DNA of 34,871 nt, from NCBI GenBank assembly GCA_022764275.1, contig JALERH010000134.1:1-34871 (forward strand), given 5' to 3'. Below are positions 5,749-14,156 of this stretch, in pieces. The translations under genes were made by a program, and so were the position numbers. Numbering within the stretch: the first letter of the stretch is position 1; every line of letters starts with the position of its first letter. The DNA is from Blautia sp. Lineage in GTDB: Bacteria; Bacillota; Clostridia; Lachnospirales; Lachnospiraceae. Below the pieces are notes generated by a model, which worked only from the letters and a program-made list of their open reading frames with translations, had not been told where the DNA came from and made no database searches.

Positions 5749-7452
5749 ATGGATTTGAAGGAATATCAGAAATGTTCCAGGATTGCCCGTGGGTTGGAAA
5801 AGGCAGAGCTTGTGTTGAAAAATGCAAAGATCGTGAATGTTTTTACCCGTGAGATCATAGAAGGCGACATTGCCATTACAGACGGTATCATTGCCGGAAT
5901 CGGAAGGTTTCAGGGGAACACAGAAAAAGATCTGAGTGGGAAATACGTTTGCCCTGGTTTCATTGACAGCCATCTGCACCTGGAATCTACTTTGGTGACA
6001 CCGGCGGAGCTGGTAACGGTTGCATCCAGACATGGTACAACGACTTTTATTGTGGATCCTCATGAATCTGCAAATGTTTCCGGACTTGCGGGAATTGATT
6101 ACATTCTGGATCAGACAGCAGATGTGAAGGCAAATGTATTTGTGATGATGCCGTCCTGTGTGCCGGCAACCGCCATCGATGATAATGGCTGTATGCTTAC
6201 GGCAGAGGACATGGCGCCATATCTTGAAGAGAAACGGATACTCGGCCTTGGAGAGGTGATGGATTATTTATCCGTGGTAAACGGGGACGAATTGATGCAC
6301 AGAAAGCTGGAACTGTTTTCGGATAAAATCCGGGACGGCCACGCACCGTTTCTGTCAGAGGAAGACCTGCAGGCTTATGCGATGGCCGGCATTTCCACGG
6401 ATCATGAGTGCTCCACTTTTGATTATGCCATGATGGAGCGGAGAAACGGAATGACGGTTCACATCCGGGAAGGCAGTGCGGCCAGAAATCTGGAGGCCAT
6501 TGTAGGCGGACTGGTGAGCAGGCATATGGATGGGGAAGGATTCTGCTTCTGTACGGATGATAAGCATATCGAGGACATTGAGAGAGAAGGCCATATTGAC
6601 CACAATGTGCGCAAGTCCATTGCACTGGGCATGGATCCGGTGTCGGCAATCCGTATGGCGACTATCCAGGCAGCCAACTGTTATGGACTGAAGGGACTTG
6701 GTGCGGTGGCACCGGGATATCAGGCAGATCTGGTTGTTTTTGAAGACCTGAAAAGTATCCATGTGGAGGAAGTCTATCATAAAGGGTGTCTGATTGACCA
6801 GAACGAGGAAATTGTGATAAAAAAATGCCCGGATGAATTGAAGAATACCGTTCGCACCGGCACGTTTTCCAAAGAAGACTTAAGGTTGGAATCTTCGGAC
6901 GGGATGTTCCATGTCCTGAAAATGGAAGCGGGCCAGATTACGACAAAGATGGAAACTCTGAGACAGTCAGACGGAGCCTGCGAATTTTATGCGGATGACT
7001 GTTATCAGAAAATTGCCGTTGTGGAGCGCCATAAGGCTACTGGAAAAGTGGGAGTAGGCGTTGTAAAAGGATTTGGCATCCGGGGAGGAGCCATTGCTTC
7101 CAGTGTATCCCATGATTCCCATAATCTGATTGTAATCGGAGACAACGATGAAGACATGGAACTGGCGGTGCAGGAATTGATCCGGACACAGGGCGGTTAT
7201 ACCATCGTGGCTGACCACCGGGTATTTGACACGCTGGAGCTTCCGGTTATGGGACTGATGAGCGATGCCGGTTTCCGTTACAGTAATACGAAATTAAAGA
7301 CAATGATTGAAAAAGCACATAGTATGGGTGTCCCTGAAGGAATTGCTCCTTTTATTACATTGTCATTTATGGCGCTTCCGGTCATTCCGGAGGTGAGGGT
7401 AACCCCGCGAGGGATTTATGATGTGGTAAAAGGCGAATTTTATCAATTCTGA
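5749..7452 (+). CDS. ade: Adenine deaminase
   Basis: A 567-residue amidohydrolase from ATG 5749, preferred over upstream in-frame ATGs because AAAGGAG (5734-5740) is 8 bases before it. It converts adenine to hypoxanthine and ammonia in purine salvage. Visible family motifs are PGFIDSHLHLES with the metal-binding H75 and H77, VDPHESANV, the GISTDHECS segment, CTDDKH with the likely metal Asp, and the C-terminal Ade domain with VKGFGIRGGAIASSVSHDSHNL, and a GDND segment. Length is close to the usual bacterial Ade (about 580). It is the first gene of a two-gene operon with a ribokinase 25 bases downstream. Together with guanine deaminase and purine permease further on, it gives the window a purine-salvage theme. 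Confidence 0.95.
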   Translation: MDLKEYQKCSRIARGLEKAELVLKNAKIVNVFTREIIEGDIAITDGIIAGIGRFQGNTEKDLSGKYVCPGFIDSHLHLESTLVTPAELVTVASRHGTTTFIVDPHESANVSGLAGIDYILDQTADVKANVFVMMPSCVPATAIDDNGCMLTAEDMAPYLEEKRILGLGEVMDYLSVVNGDELMHRKLELFSDKIRDGHAPFLSEEDLQAYAMAGISTDHECSTFDYAMMERRNGMTVHIREGSAARNLEAIVGGLVSRHMDGEGFCFCTDDKHIEDIEREGHIDHNVRKSIALGMDPVSAIRMATIQAANCYGLKGLGAVAPGYQADLVVFEDLKSIHVEEVYHKGCLIDQNEEIVIKKCPDELKNTVRTGTFSKEDLRLESSDGMFHVLKMEAGQITTKMETLRQSDGACEFYADDCYQKIAVVERHKATGKVGVGVVKGFGIRGGAIASSVSHDSHNLIVIGDNDEDMELAVQELIRTQGGYTIVADHRVFDTLELPVMGLMSDAGFRYSNTKLKTMIEKAHSMGVPEGIAPFITLSFMALPVIPEVRVTPRGIYDVVKGEFYQF

Positions 7453-7477
7453 GTGGAGCAGAAGGAAGGAGAATAGA

Positions 7478-8353
7478 ATGAAGGTACTGAATTTTGGATC
7501 TCTGAATGTGGATTATGTGTATTCGGTTGACCACATGGTAAAAGAAGGGGAGACATTGTCCTGCCACGGAATGAATATTTTCAGCGGTGGGAAAGGACTG
7601 AACCAGTCCATTGCACTGGCAAAAGCAGGGGTGAACGTTTATCATGCCGGACTGATTGGAGAAGACGGAGGAATCCTTCTGGATTCTCTGAAGGCAAATG
7701 GAGTACACACGGAATTCGTGCGCAATCTGCCGGGAAAAGGCGGACACACCATGATTCAGGTGGACAAAAACGGACAGAACAGCATTCTGGTCTACGGTGG
7801 AACGAACCGGAAATTTACAAAAGAATTTATCGACGAGGTGCTGGAGAATTTCGAAGCCGGGGATTTTCTGATGCTTCAGAATGAAGTAAATCTGACATCC
7901 TATATGATTGACCGGGCATGGGAAAAGGGAATGAAGGTAGTCCTGAACCCATCTCCTTATGATGAGGCGGTAAATGGCTGCGATTTTTCCAAGGTTTATA
8001 TGTTTCTGATCAATGAAATTGAAGGTGCACAGATGACGGGTGAAACAGAGGCGGAGAAGATTCTGGAAAAGCTTCGCCAGGACTATCCCGGTGCAAAGGT
8101 TGTGCTGACTCTCGGAGAAAAAGGCTCGGTTTACCAGGACGGGGAAACTCAGTATCACCAGGGAATCTTCCCGGTGAAAGCAGTGGATACCACGGCTGCG
8201 GGAGATACCTTTACCGGATATTTCATTTCCTCTGTGATTGATGGACTGCCGGTGCCGGAGGGCTTAGAACTGGCTGCAAAGGCATCCTCTATCTCTGTAT
8301 CCAGAAAAGGTGCAGCGGATTCTATTCCACTGAGGGAAGAAGTTATTGGCTGA
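7478..8353 (+). CDS. rbsK: Ribokinase (PfkB family)
   Basis: A 291-residue PfkB-family sugar kinase with GAAGGAGGAGAAT-like ribosome site before the ATG. The N-terminal motif SGGKGLNQSIALAKAG is the first PfkB signature (ribokinases usually have GGKGANQ), and DTTAAGDTFTGYF carries the anion hole and the catalytic Asp with the AAGD form typical of RbsK. The ATP lid region contains VVLTLGEKGS. Ribokinase makes ribose-5-phosphate from ribose; beside adenine deaminase it could recover the ribose left from nucleoside breakdown. The substrate is inferred from family motifs; another pentose or nucleoside is possible. Confidence 0.85.
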   Translation: MKVLNFGSLNVDYVYSVDHMVKEGETLSCHGMNIFSGGKGLNQSIALAKAGVNVYHAGLIGEDGGILLDSLKANGVHTEFVRNLPGKGGHTMIQVDKNGQNSILVYGGTNRKFTKEFIDEVLENFEAGDFLMLQNEVNLTSYMIDRAWEKGMKVVLNPSPYDEAVNGCDFSKVYMFLINEIEGAQMTGETEAEKILEKLRQDYPGAKVVLTLGEKGSVYQDGETQYHQGIFPVKAVDTTAAGDTFTGYFISSVIDGLPVPEGLELAAKASSISVSRKGAADSIPLREEVIG

Positions 8354-8360
8354 ATGTGAA

Positions 8361-8425
8361 AACATCCCTGCCGGATCTGCAGATGTCATCTGAGACCTGC
8401 ATCCGGTGGGGATGTTCTTTTTTTT
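8361..8425 (+). terminator. Intrinsic terminator of the ade-ribokinase operon
   Basis: AACATCCC-T-GCCGGAT (from 8361) pairs with ATCCGG-T-GGGGATGTT (8401-8416), with internal loop, then C and eight or nine T. It lies between convergent genes; on the minus strand only four T follow the stem, so it should end that transcript less well. Confidence 0.85.
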
Positions 8426-8439
8426 ACTATGTTGTCTGT

Positions 8440-10359
8440 TTATCCATTATACAACTGATAATATTTCCCTTTTTGTGCGATCAGTTCATCATGGGAACCA
8501 CGCTCGATGATGCGTCCCTGTTCCAGGACCATGATGCAGTCGCTGTTGCGGACTGTGGAAAGTCTGTGTGCGATAACAAAGGTTGTTCTTCCACTCATCA
8601 GCTTATCCATGCCGTCCTGTACCAGTTTTTCAGTACGGGTATCAATGGAACTGGTTGCCTCATCCAGGATCAGGACCGGCGGGTCAGCAACTGCTGCACG
8701 GGCGATGGAGAGGAGCTGCCTCTGTCCCTGGCTTAAGTTGGAGCCGTTGTTGGTCAGCATAGTATTGTAACCATCCGGAAGCCTGCGGATAAAGCCGTCA
8801 GCATTGGCAAGCTTTGCGGCTGCGATGACTTCCTCATCCGTGGCATCCAGTTTTCCGTAGCGGATATTCTCCATAACCGTTGCTGTAAACAGGTTTGTAT
8901 CCTGGAGAACGATTCCCATGGAACGGCGCAGATCTGCTTTTTTGATCTTATTTACATTGATCCCGTCATAACGGATCTTGCCGTCCTGAATGTCATAGAA
9001 ACGATTCAAAAGGTTGGTGATAGTTGTTTTTCCGGCACCGGTAGATCCGACAAAAGCGATCTTCTGCCCCGGTGTGGCGTACATTTTCACATCATGAAGT
9101 ACAATTTTGTCATCGTTGTATCCAAAATCTACTCCATCCAGAACCATATCCCCTTTTAATTCCACGTAATCCGTAGTATTGGTGGCTTTGTGGAAATGCT
9201 TCCATGCCCAGCGTCCGGTACGTTTCTCGGACTCCACAAGCTTTCCGTTCTCTTCCTTTACATTTACCAGAGTGACATAACCATCGTCTGTCTCCGGCTG
9301 TTCGTCCAGCAGGTCGAAAATACGCTTTGCGCCTGCCAGTGCCATGACGATACTGTTAAACTGCTGGCTTACCTGGTTGATCGGCTGATTGAAGCTCTTG
9401 TTAAAGGTCAGGAAGCTTGCCAGGCCGCCCAGGGTAAAGCCGCCGATGCTGTTGATGGCAAGGACGCCTCCGGTAATGGCACAGAGGACATAGCTGATAT
9501 TTCCGATCTGCGCACAGGTCGGCATCATGACATTTGCAAATTTATTTGCATTATTGGCACTGTCAAAAAGCTGGTCATTCAGTTCATTGAATTTTTCCAG
9601 GCTTTCTTCTTCGTGGCAGAAAACCTTGACAACCTTCTGTCCTTCCATCATTTCCTCGATATAGCCGTTCACGATTCCCAGATTTTTCTGCTGCTCCAGG
9701 AAATACTTGCCGCTGAGGGAGGCAAGCCTGCGGCTTACCGTCAGCATGACTCCAACCATGACTAGGGTAAGGAACGTCAGAGGGATGTTCAGCATGATCA
9801 TACTTACCACGACGCTCACGATGGTGATCACACTGGAAAGGAGCTGAGGGATACTCTGGCTGATCATCTGACGGAGAGTATCAATGTCGTTGGTGTAGAT
9901 TGACATGATATCGCCGTGAGCGTGCGTATCAAAATATTTAATGGGTAGTGTTTCCATGCGGGCAAACATATCGTTTCTGAGGTTACGCAGGGTTCCCTGG
10001 CTGACATAGATCATGATCCTGTTGTAAGCATAGGTGGCTGCCACACCCAAAGCATAAAAGCATCCGACCTTCAGAATCGCCATTGCCAGAGGGTGAAAAT
10101 CAGGTGCATCTGTATTTAAAAGAGGAATGATATACTGGTCAATCAGGGTTTTGGTGAACATGGTTCCCTGTACATTTGCCAGAACACTGACAAAAATACA
10201 GACGACGACCACTGCAAAATGAACTTTGTAGCTTTTCAGGATGTAGGAGAGAAGACGCCCCATCATCTTTCCGGGTTTCTCTATCATGGGGCCGGTTCTC
10301 ACAAGGGTTCCGCCGCCCTTTCCTTTGGGTCCTCCCATTGGTGGTTTTGGATTGCTCAT
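8440..10359 (-). CDS. ABC exporter subunit with canonical ATPase site
   Basis: A 639-residue half-transporter: an N-terminal six-helix exporter domain (about residues 45-345) and a C-terminal nucleotide-binding domain. Walker A is GSTGAGKTT (about residue 438), Walker B ILILDEATSSID with the catalytic Glu, H-loop IAHRLST, and the signature is LSQGQ. An insert of about 45 polar residues (VNVKEENGKLVESEKRTGRW and on) joins the two domains. The first 30 residues are rich in Gly, Pro and Lys. Its start overlaps the stop of the partner gene (ATGA), so the two are coupled. With the partner it should form a heterodimeric multidrug-type exporter; this subunit supplies the active Walker motifs. The substrate is unknown. 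Confidence 0.92.
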   Translation of the reverse strand: MSNPKPPMGGPKGKGGGTLVRTGPMIEKPGKMMGRLLSYILKSYKVHFAVVVVCIFVSVLANVQGTMFTKTLIDQYIIPLLNTDAPDFHPLAMAILKVGCFYALGVAATYAYNRIMIYVSQGTLRNLRNDMFARMETLPIKYFDTHAHGDIMSIYTNDIDTLRQMISQSIPQLLSSVITIVSVVVSMIMLNIPLTFLTLVMVGVMLTVSRRLASLSGKYFLEQQKNLGIVNGYIEEMMEGQKVVKVFCHEEESLEKFNELNDQLFDSANNANKFANVMMPTCAQIGNISYVLCAITGGVLAINSIGGFTLGGLASFLTFNKSFNQPINQVSQQFNSIVMALAGAKRIFDLLDEQPETDDGYVTLVNVKEENGKLVESEKRTGRWAWKHFHKATNTTDYVELKGDMVLDGVDFGYNDDKIVLHDVKMYATPGQKIAFVGSTGAGKTTITNLLNRFYDIQDGKIRYDGINVNKIKKADLRRSMGIVLQDTNLFTATVMENIRYGKLDATDEEVIAAAKLANADGFIRRLPDGYNTMLTNNGSNLSQGQRQLLSIARAAVADPPVLILDEATSSIDTRTEKLVQDGMDKLMSGRTTFVIAHRLSTVRNSDCIMVLEQGRIIERGSHDELIAQKGKYYQLYNG

Positions 10360-12113
10360 GCCTGGTCACCTCCTTTGTTTTCGTCAAAGTCACCGCCGCC
10401 TTTTGTCTGGGAAAGATAGACATCCTGGTAAATGGCATTGGCGGCAAGAAGCTCTTCGTGTGTGCCGAAGCCATTGATCTGTCCGTTTTCCATGACAATG
10501 ATGCGGTCTGCATTCTGGATACTGGAAATACGCTGGGCGATGATTAGCTTCGTTGTATCCGGGATTTCTTCGGCAAAAGCCCGGCGGATTTTTCCATCTG
10601 TGGCAGTATCTACCGCACTGGTAGAGTCGTCAAGGATCAGTATCTTCGGCTTTTTCAGAAGAGCCCGGGCGATGCAGAGACGCTGTTTCTGACCGCCGGA
10701 AACATTGGTTCCGCCCTGCTCGATATACGTATTGTATTTATCCGGCATCCGTTCGATAAATTCGTCTGCGCAGGCAAGCTCACAGGCATGTCTGCATTCT
10801 TCCTCAGTGGCATCTTTGCTGCCCCAGCGGAGGTTTTCCAGAATGGTACCGGAGAAAAGGACATTTTTCTGGAGTACAACGGCAACCTGATTTCGAAGGG
10901 AATCCATGTGGTAATCCCGCACATCGATGCCGCCTACTTTCACAGAACCTTCACTTACATCATAAAGACGGCTGATCAGGTTCACCAGACTTGATTTTGC
11001 ACTTCCGGTACCGCCGATGATGCCGATGGTTTCACCGGAGCGGATGGAAAGATTGATATTTTTCAGTACAGGCTCCGGACTGTCTTTTTTGTAGCGGAAG
11101 GATACATGGTCAAATGTAATACTTCCATCAGGAACCTCCATCACCGGATTTTCCGGATCGGTGAGATCAGCTTTTTCATTGATGACCTCGGAGATTCGCT
11201 GAGCACTTGCGATACTCATGGTAACCATAACGAAGACCATGGAAAGCATCATAAGGCTCATAAGGATGTTCATACAGTAAGTGAGAAGACTCATGAGTTC
11301 TCCGGTGGTCAGGCTGCTTCCGACGATCATTTTGGCACCCAGCCAGCTGATTCCCAGGATGCATGCATAAACGGTAAACTGCATCAGAGGCATGTTCATG
11401 ACGATCAGTTTTTCTGCCTTTACAAACATTTCATACACCTTGTTGCAGGCTTTCTGGAATTTGCTGGTCTCATAATCTTCGCGGACGTAGGCCTTTACCA
11501 CACGGATGGCACTGACATTTTCCTGGACACTGGCGTTTAAGTCGTCGTATTTACGGAACACCATCTGGAAATATTTGTTTGCCTTCTGCAAAATGCAAAA
11601 GAGTGCAATTCCCAGAAAAATGACAGCGATCAGATAGACACTTGCCAGCTTTGCATTGATGAAAAAAGCCATACTCATAGCACAGATCAGGCTGGCCGGT
11701 GCACGTGTACACATGCGCAGGATCATCTGATAAGCATTCTGCAGGTTGGTTACGTCCGTGGTAAGCCTGGTGATGAGACCTGCGGTACTGAATTTGTCAA
11801 TGTTGGAAAAGGAAAAGGTCTGAATATTGGTATACATGGCCTTCCTTAAGTTCTTTGCAAAACCGGTGGATGCAAGGGCACCGTATTTGCCGCCCAGGAC
11901 GCCGGTGACAAGTCCTGCTGCGGCAAGAACTGCCATCAAAGCACCCATACGGTAGATATGGCCAATGTTTCCAGTTTCCACACCATTGTCGATCATAGAG
12001 GCCATGGCAAGGGGGATAAGGGTTTCTACCACAACCTCCAGGATCATAAAGACCGGAGTGAGGAAAGAAGCCTTTTTAAACTCCCTGACCTGGGCCAGTA
12101 ACGTTTTTAGCAT
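10356..12113 (-). CDS. ABC exporter subunit with degenerate ATPase site
   Basis: A 585-residue half-transporter with six predicted helices in the first 310 residues, then a nucleotide-binding domain. Walker A is GGTGSAKSS (about residue 367), with Ala where the last glycine normally stands. Walker B is ILILDDSTSAVD, with Asp replacing the catalytic Glu (about 491). The H-loop is IIAQRIS, Gln replacing His (about 524). The signature VSGGQ is intact and should complete the active site formed with the partner's Walker motifs. This asymmetry is known for heterodimeric exporters such as BmrCD and TM287/288. It lies 16 bases downstream of the MarR gene and overlaps the next subunit by 4 bases. Confidence 0.92.
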   Translation of the reverse strand: MLKTLLAQVREFKKASFLTPVFMILEVVVETLIPLAMASMIDNGVETGNIGHIYRMGALMAVLAAAGLVTGVLGGKYGALASTGFAKNLRKAMYTNIQTFSFSNIDKFSTAGLITRLTTDVTNLQNAYQMILRMCTRAPASLICAMSMAFFINAKLASVYLIAVIFLGIALFCILQKANKYFQMVFRKYDDLNASVQENVSAIRVVKAYVREDYETSKFQKACNKVYEMFVKAEKLIVMNMPLMQFTVYACILGISWLGAKMIVGSSLTTGELMSLLTYCMNILMSLMMLSMVFVMVTMSIASAQRISEVINEKADLTDPENPVMEVPDGSITFDHVSFRYKKDSPEPVLKNINLSIRSGETIGIIGGTGSAKSSLVNLISRLYDVSEGSVKVGGIDVRDYHMDSLRNQVAVVLQKNVLFSGTILENLRWGSKDATEEECRHACELACADEFIERMPDKYNTYIEQGGTNVSGGQKQRLCIARALLKKPKILILDDSTSAVDTATDGKIRRAFAEEIPDTTKLIIAQRISSIQNADRIIVMENGQINGFGTHEELLAANAIYQDVYLSQTKGGGDFDENKGGDQA

Positions 12114-12129
12114 TGAGGGTATCTCCTTC

Positions 12130-12594
12130 CTATATTTTGTAATTTTCGATATTAGTTTTTACCTGTTCCACAACTTCATGGAAGACATCCAGTTTTTCCC
12201 GGGGGATATCGTCCGTCAGAACATGTTCAATCGTGTCAAAGCCCTCGACGATTTTCATGTGCAGGGCGTTTCCTCTGGCGGTAAGTACCAGACGTTTCAG
12301 ACGTGCGTCCCGTGGAATAGATTCCCTGGTGATCAGATCTTTTTTTTCCATCAGCTGCAGGATTCCGGTGGCAGTGGAGCGGGCTATGTGAAACTCTGAC
12401 TCCAGATCCTTTTGGAATACGTCGATGTCAGAATGATGATAAAGATAGCCAAGAATCCAGCCCTGCATCTGCGTGATACCTTCCTTTTCGCCCAGCTTTG
12501 TCTGATAGGCTGAGATCAGGCGTCCGATCATATTGTCCAGCGTATGTACCTGATAGCCGATATGTTTTTCCTTACAGCAATCCTCTTTGTCCAA
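12130..12594 (-). CDS. MarR-family repressor of the ABC exporter operon
   Basis: A protein of 154 residues from a TTG start at 12594. AAGGAGG lies 9 bases before it; an upstream ATG at 12633 sits inside a palindrome and would place the ribosome site inside the gene. The winged helix has the MarR pattern: a dimerisation helix, LESEFHIARSTATGILQLMEKKDLITRE-like helix-turn-helix (about residues 60-90), and the wing RDARLKRLVLTARG with the conserved Asp-Arg turn. It is first in the operon with the two exporter subunits and probably represses it, releasing when a ligand that the pump exports is present. The ligand is unknown. Confidence 0.9.
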   Translation of the reverse strand: MDKEDCCKEKHIGYQVHTLDNMIGRLISAYQTKLGEKEGITQMQGWILGYLYHHSDIDVFQKDLESEFHIARSTATGILQLMEKKDLITRESIPRDARLKRLVLTARGNALHMKIVEGFDTIEHVLTDDIPREKLDVFHEVVEQVKTNIENYKI

Positions 12595-12618
12595 ATACTC
12601 ACTCCTCCTTCTGTAGAT

Positions 12619-12654
12619 AAAAAAAGTTCGCATCCGAACTGTTCGGGTGCGAAC
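12619..12654 (-). terminator. 29-bp palindrome plus T-run: terminator of the ilv operon and likely MarR operator
   Basis: GTTCGCATCCGAAC and GTTCGGGTGCGAAC (12626-12654) form a palindrome with one mismatch. Each half is itself GTTCG-N4-CGAAC. On the minus strand seven T follow (12625 down to 12619), so transcripts from the upstream EamA gene should end here. The palindrome also starts 3 bases after the -10 of the MarR promoter, exactly at +1, where a repressor would act. Confidence 0.7.
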
Positions 12655-12656
12655 TA

Positions 12657-12685
12657 ATTATAAGAAGATTTGTTGCAAATGTCAA
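12657..12685 (-). promoter_or_regulatory. Perfect consensus promoter of the MarR-ABC operon
   Basis: On the minus strand TTGACA (12685-12680), a 17-base spacer, and TATAAT (12662-12657). The -35 overlaps the TGA stop of the upstream EamA gene. So strong a promoter suggests tight repression through the palindrome that follows. Confidence 0.9.
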
Positions 12686-13602
12686 GACATACTTTTTTCG
12701 TTGTCGGTTTTCTCAGGCAGCTGCGCCAGGATGATCGCAGCGAACATGATGACACATCCAAGGATTTCCTTTCTGCTCATGCTCTGGCCCAGGATGATCC
12801 ATCCGGCAAGGACGGAGATGCAGGATTCCAGGCTGAGGATCAGGGAAGCCACAGTCGGGTTCATGTTTTTCTGGCCTACGATCTGCAGGGTGTAGGCAAC
12901 TCCGCAGGACATGACACCGGCATAGAGGATGGGCTGCCATGCCGCCAGGATGGAGGAAATCTGCGGATTCTCAAAAATCAGTGCCGGAATACCGGAGAGA
13001 ATGCCGCACACCAGGAACTGGATGCAGGACATTTTTACACCATCCACCTTTGGAGAAAAATAGTCGATGACCAGGATGTGCAGGGAAAATAATACTGCAC
13101 AGATCATGACCAGAATATCTCCTTTTCCGATGGAAAAACCATCTGTGATGCAAAGCAGATACAGTCCGATCAGAGCCATGACAACAGCACCCCAGATGTA
13201 TGGGCTGCATTTCTTTTTCAGAAACAGTCCCAGAATCGGGACGATGACGATGTAGCAGGCCGTAATAAAGCCAGCTTTTCCCACGGTGGTATATTTGATT
13301 CCGAACTGCTGAAAATTGCTTGCCAGACAGAGACAGATTCCGCAGGCGATGCCGCCCATCAAAAGGGTTTTCTGCCCGCTCTTTTTTTCTTCTTCTGTTC
13401 TGACAGCAGGTGTTTTCTGTCTGTCCAGAAACAAGATGACAGGAAGCAGCACAATGGAGCCGATGATGGAACGCACGGCATTAAAAGTGAATCCACCCAC
13501 ATAATCCATTCCCACGCTCTGCGCCACAAAGGCTACGCCCCAGATCGTTGCTGTGAGCAGAAGGATCAGTGAGTTTTTTAAAGGTATCGTTTGTTTTTTC
13601 AT
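12682..13602 (-). CDS. EamA/DMT-family transporter in the ilvBN operon
   Basis: A 306-residue, about ten-helix membrane protein of the drug/metabolite transporter superfamily with two EamA repeats: repeat one starts LLLTATIWGVAFVAQS, repeat two starts near residue 155 and includes the YTLQIVGQKNMNPTVASLILSLE-like segment ending VLAGWIILGQ. Glycine- and aromatic-rich helices and the WG motif near the N-terminus fit the family. It starts 26 bases after ilvN with no terminator between them, so it should share the T-box-controlled transcript. Export of branched-chain amino acids or their precursors is a reasonable inference from this place, not shown by sequence. Confidence 0.88.
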   Translation of the reverse strand: MKKQTIPLKNSLILLLTATIWGVAFVAQSVGMDYVGGFTFNAVRSIIGSIVLLPVILFLDRQKTPAVRTEEEKKSGQKTLLMGGIACGICLCLASNFQQFGIKYTTVGKAGFITACYIVIVPILGLFLKKKCSPYIWGAVVMALIGLYLLCITDGFSIGKGDILVMICAVLFSLHILVIDYFSPKVDGVKMSCIQFLVCGILSGIPALIFENPQISSILAAWQPILYAGVMSCGVAYTLQIVGQKNMNPTVASLILSLESCISVLAGWIILGQSMSRKEILGCVIMFAAIILAQLPEKTDNEKSMS

Positions 13603-13628
13603 AATAATAAATCCTCTCGGTTTATCCG

Positions 13629-14144
13629 TTATCTTTCCATCATGCTGATGGATTCAATTCCCACACTGCCTCCTCGTACCACTTCGATTCGGCCGAATTC
13701 TTCTTTGATGAGCTTTACAACCGCGTCATTTTTCGTTGCAGTCTGGACAAACTCCAGAAGAAGGCTGTCCTTTCCGTAGTCAATCACTTTTGCCTTGAAG
13801 GTCTCTGCAATCTGAAACAGCTCCACTTTATCTTCCGGCGTACAGTTGAAAACCTTTACGTAAAGAATCTCTTTCATACGTACGAATACATCGGTAAAAT
13901 CAATGACCTTGATGACTTCAACCATACGGTTGAGCTGCTTTTTGATCTGCTCAAAGGTCTCGTCATCGCTGACGGTGGCGATGGTCATTCTGGAAACAGT
14001 AGGGTCTTCTGTGGTTCCAACAGTAAGACTGTCCAGGTTATAGCTTTTTCCGGAAAAAAGTCCGGAGATTTTGGAGAGCACACCTACCTGGTTCTCCACA
14101 TAAAGAGAAATCCATCTTTTTTTCATTCCTTTATCTACAGCCAT
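13629..14144 (-). CDS. ilvN: Acetolactate synthase small (regulatory) subunit
   Basis: A 171-residue protein with an N-terminal ACT domain (about residues 8-80: WISLYVENQVGVLSKISGLF, then YNLDSLTVG, typical of IlvN/IlvH) and a C-terminal ALS_ss domain (VKVFNCTPEDKVELFQIAETF and on). It binds the large subunit, activates it and gives feedback inhibition by valine. The AGGAGG ribosome site overlaps the TAG stop of ilvB, so translation is coupled. Length matches the IlvH/IlvN class of about 160-175 residues. Confidence 0.95.
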   Translation of the reverse strand: MAVDKGMKKRWISLYVENQVGVLSKISGLFSGKSYNLDSLTVGTTEDPTVSRMTIATVSDDETFEQIKKQLNRMVEVIKVIDFTDVFVRMKEILYVKVFNCTPEDKVELFQIAETFKAKVIDYGKDSLLLEFVQTATKNDAVVKLIKEEFGRIEVVRGGSVGIESISMMER

Positions 14145-14156
14145 CTGTGTATCCTC

